Positions 54,769 to 64,000 of a stretch of DNA of 64,000 nucleotides are shown in pieces. Location of the stretch: NCBI GenBank assembly GCA_025617745.1, contig CM046858.1, positions 32,868,598 through 32,932,597 of the forward strand, written 5' to 3'. The translations under genes were made by a program, and so were the position numbers. Position 1 is the first letter of the stretch. Every line of letters starts with the position of its first letter. A model generated the notes under the pieces. That model had not been told where the DNA came from and did no database searches. It was given only the letters and a program-made list of their open reading frames with translations. Source of the stretch: Heliocidaris erythrogramma. Taxonomy: Eukaryota > Echinodermata > Echinoidea > Camarodonta > Echinometridae.

Positions 54769-55647
54769 ATCATCTTCAGTGATATTTCTAGTTTAGTTTG
54801 CACCCCCAAAATAGGAATGTTCAAAATTAAAAAAAAAGAATCTATTGCTAGGTCGCTCAGTTTGAGGGTTGGAAATTAGGGGGGGGGGGATCTGCCGCTC
54901 GGTCGCTCCCTTGCTTATACAATAACCCCGGGTTATGTGCATCAAAACTCACTTTCACATTGTGTCAACATTTCTAAATCTGAGTTTGGGTACGGTCGGG
55001 GGGGGGGGGGGTGCCAGAATACCTAGATACGTCATTGGTATGAGGGCCATTTTCCCCTTTCATGTCACTGTTGTTGTTGATAACTTATGCAACAGCCACC
55101 TAAATGCGCTGTTTCGTAAACACTAAACCCTGACCCCAACCCTAATCCTATACATTGTCTTCATGTTGGGTGGCTGCCGTAAAAGGAAGTTTACCCTAGT
55201 ATAAATGCTTCCATGATATAAATAAAAAGTAGAAATAAATCAAAATGATTATAAAGAGTCCTAAAATATGACCGAAATCCCCCTCCTCTTTTTTTTTTTT
55301 TACATCTACCAGTTATAATTATGTTCCTTCCCTTCACCCCTTCATCCCCAAAGATAAATGAATAAATAAATTAATTTAAAAAATAAATAGATTATTTTTT
55401 GTTTAACCTGTGGAAAGTTCAATTTAGAAAGTAATGGAATGCTTACATAAAAGAAAGTTCCAAAGGAGCTGAATTTTCACAAATAAAGGGCAAAATTGTT
55501 TACAGGCTTCTGGATCAATCCGAATCGATCGTGACGACGGCCCCAGGGGATGTCTCACTGAGACCTGTATTTTATCTGCGTAAATGACTTGCTGAATTAA
55601 AAAGCAGATTAATATAGGATTTGAAGGTTTGCATGGTGAAGTTGTAA

Positions 55648-55722
55648 TTCAGAAAAAAGGTTTGCGGTACAACCATGTGAGTGGACAACTCACATGGTTG
55701 TACCGCAAACCTTTTTTCTGAA
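55648..55722. mobile_element. Perfect 35-bp-arm hairpin
   Basis: TTCAGAAAAAAGGTTTGCGG then TACAACCATGTGAGT is followed by a 5-base loop (GGACA) and its exact reverse complement. It could be a very short MITE or a source of hairpin RNA. Confidence 0.9.
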
Positions 55723-56741
55723 AAAGCAGATTGAAGTAGGGGCAGATTTTGATACCCTAAACAGGGAAACCGGTCTATCTCTGATTTTTATACCATTAAC
55801 GGCGATTTTACATCTTGCTTGGCATTTTACATCCTATATTTGAGGATTAGGCCTACATCATCATTATAGACCTCTCTTTAGCCAAAAAGGAACCGTGAAA
55901 GAAATGTAACCTAATTTGGAGCACATTACGGAAGTATACACCCCCCCCCCCCTCCTTCCGCGGATCTTCTCTCTATCAGTCTCTGAATTTGCTACCCTTT
56001 TTCTTGATTTTACTTTCTTATACCCTAAACGCGTTACCTGGGTTATGCGCTTATCGCTGAAAAGGTACCCTTTTTATCCGTTTGCACTTGGATGATGTAC
56101 CAGCTTCAATGAGACATCCAACCCCGCCACCGGTGAACACCGTGAAACCATAAAGTTACATACAAACTAAACTGTGTGTATGAATAACTCTATGCATGAA
56201 ACATAGTACTGTACCGGCTGTACATATGCGCTGTGCGAACGACACGTGTGTTGTGTGTTGTGTCGTATACATTGAAGCCATACATGCGGACATGCATGGC
56301 CTTTGAGTATATACACCTCACGCTGTTCTAATTTGGCAATACACCAACTGAGGTTTCTCCCCTTCAGAGGTAAAGGGTATGGGTTGGGTATGAAGCTACA
56401 AACCCACTTCATGGGTTGGCAGAATTATTACTCCCTCCGGAAATTCAATGTTTAAAAATGAATTTATGAAATATGGACGGCACGTCAGCCCTTAAGGAGT
56501 GCCTCCCATTAAGAACCATTCCCCGCCCGTGGGTACCAAAAGGCGGGGACCGAAAGGGCCAGGGGAGACGCCTATTCAAACAAAAAAAAAGGCCCCAAAT
56601 CCTTAGCGTAATATATAGATAGATAGATAGAAGATATATATGTACAGTATATACCAAAAAATGTGTATACATGTATATACAGATTGCCAGAGGTTAGTTT
56701 AGTGGAAAGAATTTCCTTGCAACATTGAATGGTCTGCTGCA

Positions 56742-56802
56742 TTATTATGTCTTATCAATTAAATGGAACATTATGTTCCATTTAATTGATAAGACATAAT
56801 AA
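56742..56802. repeat. Perfect 30-bp palindrome with 1-nt spacer
   Basis: TTATTATGTCTTATCAATTA then AATGGAACAT is followed by one T and the exact reverse complement. So short a spacer with no mismatch implies a recent origin. Confidence 0.95.
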
Positions 56803-56999
56803 GGATACTTTCTAGAAATTAGTGGAATATGAGGGTTTAATTTGTTGTTAATTGCGATAGAATTCTTCTTAATCTTAATTCTGAATTTGTAGCTAAAATA
56901 TTTTCCACCTGAACAAGGGAAAGGTTATCCTCCTCCCTCCAAAATAACCTATTATTGTAGTTTATTGTCACAAGGCCATTAAAAAAGAACCAGCTAGAT

Positions 57000-58115
57000 T
57001 TACAGGTCCAAGCTGTGCTGAAAATCCTTGAGAAAGGTAAACAATCTCTACCCAGATGTGAGATAAGCCCAAATCATTTCCCTCTATGTACAGTATTGCA
57101 AGGAAGTGTAAGTTACTCAAGGAGGCTTGGTTACAATACCAGAATACAGTGTGGTATTGAGAAGTGTGTTCATTTCAGCTTGCTAGCTCTTCTCATACAT
57201 GTACGCAGATTTTGCAAGGATGTCAGTCATTATCAAGGAACAGTGTCTTGATATAGAAATGGCTGAAACAGTCATCACTGATCAGGACAGAATTGAGTTT
57301 AATGATAGTTTGTCTTCAGATATTGTTGACTTTTCTTTTGAATAGATTTTGGACATTTCGAAACTCAGTATCATCAAACTGGCTCTGGTGATGTACTTTC
57401 TGTCTTCTCGTTTACTAGTGAAGATAGTACAGGGGGTCGGTTTCCTTCCTCTGATGTAGTTGCCCGCCCACCGGACATATCTGCTTCTCTACAGAGTTTA
57501 CTCTAGAAAAACTGGCAAGACTTCAATGAAGAAAGCATTTCATGTAAAATGTAAATGTCGAACAAAGTGAAAAATATTACTATAGGTGATTTGAAAGCTG
57601 CTCGTCAAGAATATTGAAGCAAGGCTCCTCATCAAAGGAGAGAGTGGCTTTATGCGGGACAGTTCCAGTCTCCACAGGATTTTTACCATTTTCGGCTACA
57701 AAATGGATCCAAAATATGTCAGGTAGCATTTTATACCCATTTGGGTATTAAGCAGAGCGACCTTTTTCAGTGTGAAATCAGCTGCAGTTAGGTTGGAAAA
57801 CAATGGATCAAGATATATATCACAGCAGACCAGCGGTCTCAGGCCACAATGATGTGCCTAAACTGGCTGGAATGATACATTTCCAAAAGAGGAGACTGCA
57901 TGCCACACAAGGACGAAGTCTGTCTGCCACATGGCTATTCAAAGGGAGATATTTACCAAGAATATCAAAGCCAGGTGGCAGAATCCTTGGAACCAACTAT
58001 AGCCAAATCACAATTCTACAAGTTGTGGAAAGATTTCTTCTCTCATGTTAACCCTTTTAAGACAACTGACCACATTTTGTGGTTTGGCTCAATAACTTTT
58101 GATTCAGAGCTCTAA
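57000..58115 (+). pseudogene. Decayed transposon-related (integrase/KRBA2-like family) gene
   Basis: Broken frames read REWLYAGQFQSPQDFYHF (about 57640-57700), NGSKICQVAFYTHLGI, and then LPHGYSKGDIYQEYQ with SQFYKLWKDFFSHV (about 57918-58050). This order (an N-terminal C..xF..HGI block, then LP...K...Y, then S.F..LW...F.HV) is what I recall from an invertebrate transposon-derived family. Many stops and frame shifts make it non-functional. The family name is a memory-based inference. Confidence 0.5.
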
Positions 58116-58533
58116 AAAATATACCAGATGCATGAGTGGAAAGAGCAAAAATTTCTGCATATACTATGTCCATTTTTGTTGCAAGACCATATTGCGTTTG
58201 ATTCCAGGAATTTTAAAAACGAGAATAAGCTTTAAAATCCTTAAATTGGCAATTTTTTCAACTTTGACAAAGTTCTCAACTGTGTATGTTGTTTTCAAAG
58301 ACATTACATTTCATTGGAACCATGTAGCACTAATAGAAAAATATCATTGTTGCCAATTTGAAGAACGAAATGTGATCAATTTAGCCCTTAAATAATTCCT
58401 GTCCTGAAAGGGTTAAAGTCAAGAAAGCAAGTACATGTATGCCTACTATAAAAGTTCACTTTTGAGAATATGCTCTTTCACTTTTCAGTAATGTTTTTAG
58501 CCTTCAAAGGGCTAAAAGAGACATTTGTAGAAT
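58116..58533. other. AT-rich spacer
   Basis: No feature is recognised. One open frame of 98 codons is basic, hydrophobic and motif-free. Confidence 0.4.
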
Positions 58534-58886
58534 TAAATATCATAATTGATAGGATTGAAGTAAAATTGAATATTTCTCACATTTCTTTATGATATATTCA
58601 ATTTTACTTCAATCCTATCAATTATATTTAATTACAAATTCAAATTGTCCTCTATAGAAATTCGTTGGCATGGATTTGCCCGACTTTAGAGGGAAAACCT
58701 GTCTCACTGGTAGGCCATTACATAGCGTACGCATGGAATTGGTATGGATGTACCCCCTACGCTCGATGGAAAGAGAGGGGCTATATGTGAGATTGTTACT
58801 TTGCTTCGACGGGAGCCCGGATAGCTCAGTTGGTAGAGCACTGGTCATGTAATCCAGGGTCCCGGGTTCGAATCCCGGTCGGGGCA
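58534..58886 (+). mobile_element. tRNA-like unit, fourth copy, inverted relative to 8075-8987
   Basis: It matches the 322-bp array unit in reverse complement. Its left end is a hairpin: TATCATAATTGATAGGATTG then AAGTAAAATTGAATAT, mirrored at 58585-58625. The unit ends at the tRNA-like core. A single copy far from the array shows the unit is mobile or was duplicated. Confidence 0.8.
58815..58885 (+). tRNA. tRNA-like core, fourth copy
   Basis: Same 71-nt fold as the array copies, with the TTCGAAT T loop, A at position 33 and anticodon read as TGT. It is followed by A at the discriminator position and then ATTGTCCC, with no T run directly after it. Confidence 0.5.
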
Positions 58887-61439
58887 TTGTCCCGGGGGGG
58901 GGGGCACTCACAATTTATATGTCACACATGTATGTGCCGCTGTGACGTCCCCCATTTTCAACCTTCTCGGGTCGCTCCCATGATATGCGATTTTCAGATT
59001 GTCACTAACCGCACCTCGATTGGCTTCCGACTCGCTCCCTAGAATATGCGAAAACAATGCGCACAGCCCATTGTCCGGAAACGGTCGCTCCCCAGCCTCC
59101 CAGGCCAGCGCAGCGGGGGAGTATTACTAGTGCTAGTGGCGGCTCAGCGAGATACATTTGAAACAGGTGAAGAAAGTAAATAGATAAAAGTTGTGCAATT
59201 TTTAGCATGATACTGAAAATCAGATGAGATTTGTGTGAGAAAAAAATACAATACTTGATAGACTCTCTCATTCATTTACAGTGCCCAGTATGAAAAAAAA
59301 AATGTTTTTGTAGTTTTAACATTTGTATTTTATAGGTCAAACAATTCCTGTTTAGTAATAATGTAATAGCACTAAAGCCTTTAAATGCAATATGCACAAT
59401 ATTTTATAAAAGTTAGTTTAAAATTTAATTAGTAGTGCTACATATATTTTCATCACAAGGAGTATGTGACATATTTTAAAATTCAAAAGATTCTATTTAT
59501 TTAATACTATGTTTGAATACTAGTATGGCCAAGGAGGTACTAGGCAAGCTGGCCCAGTACCTCCTTGGTACAGTAGGTGCAGGCCATACTCTTTTGATGC
59601 ATTGATAGCAGTCACCTTCTTCATCATACACAAATCCATTATGGCAAAAACAATCCCTAACAGACCATGTAGGCCTACATGTATAGGATAAAAGGGGAAT
59701 GGAGCTGTGAAATGAAGATGCATTCCAATGTGTTATGTAATGATGCAATATCAGTAACAGCAATTTGACCTCAGACTCAGTGGGAGGCAGCCAGCCAGCT
59801 CTGACAGTGAATGTCAGCCGTTGTCAGAGTGACCAGTGATAAAAATGGAATTATGCTAGGGAGCACCGCAAAATTCTGCTAAATCTATAAAAAAAATCTG
59901 CCATAGAAAGAAAGGTTTTTAAAGCATTTTTGGGGTGTATTTACTCAAAAACCTCTTTGACAAGCAAAAAAAAAAAAAAACAGAATTATGCTAAAATTAT
60001 GCTAAATTTTGTCAAATTATGCTAAGCATAATGCTATAGATGCTAAAGCGGTCAAAATACTGCCAAACAGCAGAATTCTGTTAACTCTGGCAACTTTGGT
60101 CATTGTAACCATGATGATCCCTCTCAGAGCTACACAATGTAATTAGCTCCTCCTATAACAGTATAAGCAAGGAGGTACTAAGCAAACAAAAAATGCTTGT
60201 GAGCTCACTTGTTTTACAAACCATCCATCAGAAACAACTATAGCATAGTCTGCAGGCACAGACCCTAATTTGGCACTTTATCAGAAAAATCATTGTCTTG
60301 AGAGAAGCCAAATGCAGCTACTTTCTGGTCTTGTCAATATACCTGTCTCGGAGCAGCTCCAGTACGTGGCCTATGGTAGTTATACAGCGCAGACTCTCTT
60401 TTACGACTGAACAGGGTTTGTGCCTGCAAACTAGCTATAGCACAGGGCCTATGGTAGTCTTACAGTGCAGACACTCTTTTACCGACCGACCAGGGTTTGT
60501 GCCTGCAAACTACAATGCGGTAGTCAGCTTTACAAATCTGTTTGCCAAAATTCTGTGTACAGGCTATGTACAGAGGAGGCTTCATATAGCAGACTATCTG
60601 GGAACAGCACTCTTTATCAAAATTTTGAGTCTCCTGTATGTACAGTACATGCAAACCATATAGGATGATAAAAAGAAAATCTGATCACATAGGCCTACTC
60701 TTTCCAATTTCTGAACTGCACTTTACCCTTTTGCATTTTTTTTAAAACCTTTGCCACATGTCCATGTAACACAGAGGAGACATCAGCAGCAATTATATGA
60801 TTTTGGATGGTCGAGTTGGTATGAAGTTTAAAAATTAACTGTGGAATTAGATATTTGACTTACTAGTATTCAAAAAACCTACATGTAGTAGCCTTTGTGA
60901 TTTGTATGTTGTAGCTGAACATTTCAGAATGCATTCTGCAATATATTTATATTGTTGAAAATTTTGGCTATATCTTGTACTTAAACATGTATGTTACAAC
61001 AAATTGCTATGATGAGAACATGTGCATGTACTATCAATACATGTACTAAAACTACTGCTTGTACTACGGGAACTGCTTCTGCCATCTCCGTGTACATGTA
61101 TGTAATATACTACAATGATTAATAAATATTCAGAAGTTATGATATTGGACTTGGTTGATAGATTTGTGTGAATTTATAGTAACACATTTTATATGCACGG
61201 TTTATTTCACTCTGTCCTTAGACGACATATATCTGACATCAATTTACATTACTGTATATGACCCATACCTCCTATGATTAAGGGTAACTGTAAGTTATAA
61301 CTATACTACAGAGATGAGTTGTGGAAATTAGCAGGAATTCTATTTTTTTTTCATCTGTGGGAGATCATGTAAAGAAAATCTTCTCTTGCATTTCCACGTT
61401 TCGTACCCCACATACGCAAGTAAGATTGCTGTTATTCCT
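58887..61439. other. Intergenic or intronic DNA with short recurring motifs
   Basis: CAAGGAGGTACTAGGCAAGC recurs near 59528 and 61687, with a diverged copy near 60168, and the first copy is mirrored by GTACCTCCTTGG just after it. An imperfect tandem of about 81 bases (GGCCTATGGTAGT, TTTGTGCCTGCAAACTA) lies at 60366-60515. No exon is supported. Confidence 0.5.
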
Positions 61440-61625
61440 CCCAATTAATAGACTGCTTTAGTAACGTATTCAAATTTGTACATAGCTTTCAAACAAAGGT
61501 TTGTTCTTGACAACCTGAAGGCTTGCCGGACAAAGATAAAATAATGTAAGCAAACTGGATTCCAAGCATGAGGTGCTCAGAGCAGAAATGTGCATAATTT
61601 GAATACATTACAGAACTGGTCCAGG
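61440..61625 (-). repeat. Dispersed repeat family A, copy near the right end
   Basis: TTTCAAACAAAGGTTTGTTC, TTGACAACCTGAAGGCTTGC and GCAAACTGGATTCCAAGCAT match the other family A copies. Confidence 0.75.
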
Positions 61626-62099
61626 GAGTAATTCACAAGCAAGGATAAGAGGAAAATGTAAGCAAACCCACTTTTCATGTAACATACCAAGGAGGTACTA
61701 GGCAAGCTTGCCTCTTGTATCTTCTTCAGTTTAAGGAAAATAAATGAAGCCATTATTAGTCTTAATGTCAAAGCTCAGCTCTTGAGGTTTTTACAGGCAT
61801 CATATGACACTAATGGAAGAGAACTTGTTCAGTGAAATCTTGTTATAAGTATTAGAGCTTTAAAAAAAACAGTGGAAAAAGAGTTGGGACCAACAGATAC
61901 CATTTATGACGATAGATTGTTATATCAGTGTTCCACTCTATCACAATGTTGTGCATTTTTCACTTCTTGAATTAAATAGTTTTAATGAGTACATGTAAAA
62001 AGAAATTTTTTAATGTCATTTTCAAGATTTCAGTCAATAGTACACAGGTATGCTCATAAATTCTAAATAGGCGGATGAATGATCACTGTAAACATAACA

Positions 62100-62860
62100 G
62101 AGATTTTACATACTATTAAATGTGAAGGTGTACAAATTTGTACACCTTGATGTTGGGAAGGTTTACAAATTTGTACACCTTGATGTTGGGAAGGTTTACA
62201 AATTTGCACACCTTGGATGGTGCGAAGGTTTACAAATTTGTACACCTTGATGTACAGAAGGTTTACAAATTTGTACACGTTGATGTTGGGAAGGTTAACA
62301 AATTTGCACACCTTGGATGGTGGAAAGGTTTACAAATTTGCACACCTTGGATGTTGGGAAGGTTTAAAAATTTGCACACCTAGGATGGTGCGAAGGTTTA
62401 CAAATTTGTACACGTTAATGTTGGGAAGGTTAACAAATTTGCACACCTTGGATGGTGCAAAGGTTTACAAATTTGCACACCTTGGATGTTGGGAAGGTTT
62501 ACAAATTTGTACACCTTGATTTCGGGAAGGTTTACAAATTTGCCCACCTTGGATGGTGCGAAGGTTTACAAATTTGCACACCTTGGATGTTGGGAAGGTG
62601 TACAAATTTGTACACCTTGATGTTGGGAAGGTTTACAAATTTGCACACTTCGATGTTGGGAAGGTTAAGAAATTGGCAAGTCTTGATGTTAAATGTACAA
62701 ACTACGGATGAAATATGACACACATGGAGACCTAATTTCAAGCTTGAAAGTGTACTGTTGTAAACTTCCTGGAAGTATTTGTATATTTAGGGGGTCCTGA
62801 TTTACAGGAAATTGGTCATTTTTTTTAGACTTTACTAGAAAGTCTATTTCTTGTTTAGAA
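62100..62860 (-). mobile_element. Minisatellite-bearing element, copy 2 (inverted)
   Basis: It has the same 33-bp array and outer flank as the element at 49150-50220, in opposite orientation and more diverged. The flank matches around ATTTACAGGAAATTGGTC and TAGACTTTACTAGAAAGTC. Confidence 0.75.
62128..62690 (-). repeat. 33-bp minisatellite, about 17 units
   Basis: Units read GGTTTACAAATTTGTACACC then TTGATGTTGGGAA on the plus strand, the complement of the first array. About half the units have an extra G (TTGGATG), making 34 bases and breaking the frame in places. Confidence 0.95.
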
Positions 62861-62907
62861 CATGTTAGTATTGATTTTAAAGGCCAATTCCCTCTAATAT
62901 GACTTAA

Positions 62908-63540
62908 AGGGCTCCTGCACCCCAAATGCAACCCAAGTGAAAGTTTATTCCTGTTGATGTGCAGGGATGCATAAACTAATATTCTGTTATTCAAACATAT
63001 AGATATGTTTCATAGATATTAAAATGTTTTTTTAACTAGTTTTCCCAATTTCCTAAGCTTCACCCTAAAAAATGTTCCAGATCCCATCCCTGCAATGACA
63101 TCATCTGTCAATCATCAGTCAGCTGCATGAACATTCTACAACAGACAATGGAATGTAACTTCCCCCACCTCAACACATGCTCACAATAGAATTGCATGCT
63201 TTCAAACAATACCTCCTCATTACCATTCTTTTCCTGATGATGCTACAGCATATCTGGCATAGCAACTCCTGTGTAGGCATTGTATAGTATATTAGAACTG
63301 ATGGTCATCTCTGGCAAAGCTACATGCCACTGTCTCTCCTTAGCTCACAAATGCTTGACAGATGGTGTCATTGTAGGAATGAGATCTGGAGCATTTTTTT
63401 AGGATGATGCTTGGCATATTTTTAAAATATTTTACAAATTTATGAAACATATTTACATGTTTGAATAACAAAATATAAAAAGTTGTATGCATCCTTGTAC
63501 ATCAACAGGAATCAACTTGCATTTTGGTTGCAGGGGACCT
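62908..63540. mobile_element. TTAA-flanked foldback element, 633 bp
   Basis: TTAA lies on both sides (62904-62907 and 63541-63544). The arms begin AGGGCTCCTGCACCCCAAAT and, inverted, AGGTCCCCTGCAACCAAAAT, and continue matching through CCTGTTGATGT...GGATGCATA to the middle. The TTAA target and the AGGG-type start match the MITE at 12736, suggesting the same class of transposase. Confidence 0.85.
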
Positions 63541-63742
63541 TTAAAACAATTTAGTTTTCATTTACATTAGAAGTTATTATCTTCATCATCATCATCAATA
63601 ATATATATTATGTTTCAAGTAGATTTCAGTATTCAATAGCCCAGTAGATAAGACCAGTAGTCTTGTATCCATCCTGTTGTTTGAAATCAGACTTACAAAG
63701 AGCTTTCACATTTACCATTATTCTATTCAGTGCCACAAGCAG

Positions 63743-64000
63743 TTTAAAGTAGAACACTAATGATTTTAAATATTGGCTTAATACTTATTATTGCATAGAT
63801 GGCATAAATTAAACAAGGTTATCCAAATTTAAAGCTTGGAAACATTTGAATTAATGATTATTATCAATTATAAAACGGTAAAATACAGCCCCCGATATAG
63901 CAGCTGAAAAGCTCCTTGAACGCTGCTGAGATGTGTGACGACACAAGAGGGGCGAGTCCTGTCTAAGCAGACGATGTCCCATAACATTATACACATTTTT
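63743..64000 (+). repeat. Direct repeat P, copy 2 (runs off the window)
   Basis: It matches 45914-46173 in the same orientation. The later part differs around GACACAAGAGGGGCGAGTCC. No function is recognised. Confidence 0.9.

Larger units (their letters stand above)
54769..56990. other. Intergenic DNA with two striking hairpins
   Basis: It contains the hairpins at 55648-55722 and 56742-56802, G runs near 54880 and 55000, a C run near 55941 and a GATA microsatellite near 56616-56632. No gene is supported. Confidence 0.5.

Overview
The window is animal genomic DNA: AT-rich and intron-rich, with GT-AG splice sites, tRNA-derived repeats, non-LTR, Penelope-like and DIRS-like retroelement fossils, and many foldback elements or MITEs. 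There are no bacterial operons. The repeat types and the receptor style fit a marine invertebrate deuterostome, most likely an echinoderm. That is an inference from style, since no single sequence here fixes the species.

The one well-supported gene runs left to right from about 7.05 to 23.28 kb. I can follow ten exons whose splice phases all agree. They encode a single-pass immunoglobulin-superfamily receptor: V-like Ig, cysteine-rich atypical Ig, two more Ig domains, one fibronectin III domain, a 21-nt microexon, an unassigned four-cysteine juxtamembrane domain, a transmembrane helix, and a tail with six tyrosines and a PDZ-type C-terminus. Joined, the ten exons are 2520 nt, or 839 codons plus stop. 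The fourth Ig exon carries a partial tandem duplication whose upstream copy is frameshifted. A second duplication copied the end of the FN3 exon into the intron before that Ig exon.

Layout. 0-3.8 kb: decayed CR1/Jockey-type LINE. 4.5-6.6 kb: large foldback element with a nested hAT-like MITE. 7-23.3 kb: the receptor gene. Its introns hold a 322-bp tandem array with tRNA-like cores, an L2/CR1 3' fragment, a Penelope-like element, a tRNA-derived element split by a TTAA-specific MITE, and several hairpins. 24.5-25.5 kb: inverted-repeat element. 27.2-35.8 kb: recent triplication of a 2.4-3.1 kb unit. 36.5-39 kb: dispersed repeats, a SINE-like element with a 13-bp target duplication, and a hAT-like MITE with a perfect 8-bp target duplication. 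40.1-41.25 kb: possible promoter or first-exon region. 41.9-43.07 kb: 1.15-kb palindrome. 46.9-48.4 kb: inverted-repeat element with a nested TA-flanked hairpin. 48.72-49.00 kb: one good candidate exon of a second, unidentified gene. 49.2-50.2 and 62.1-62.9 kb: inverted copies of an element carrying 33-bp minisatellites. 50.5-51.0 kb: DIRS-like reverse transcriptase fragment between 31-bp direct repeats. 54.3-54.8 kb: element with about 160-bp tandem units. 57.0-58.1 kb: decayed transposon-related gene. 58.5-58.9 kb: fourth tRNA-like copy. 62.9-63.5 kb: TTAA-flanked foldback.

The receptor is the only locus where several exons can be read together. Most of the rest is accessory repeat DNA, useful for showing insertion order and mechanism. 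All family names come from motifs read by eye; no database search was run.
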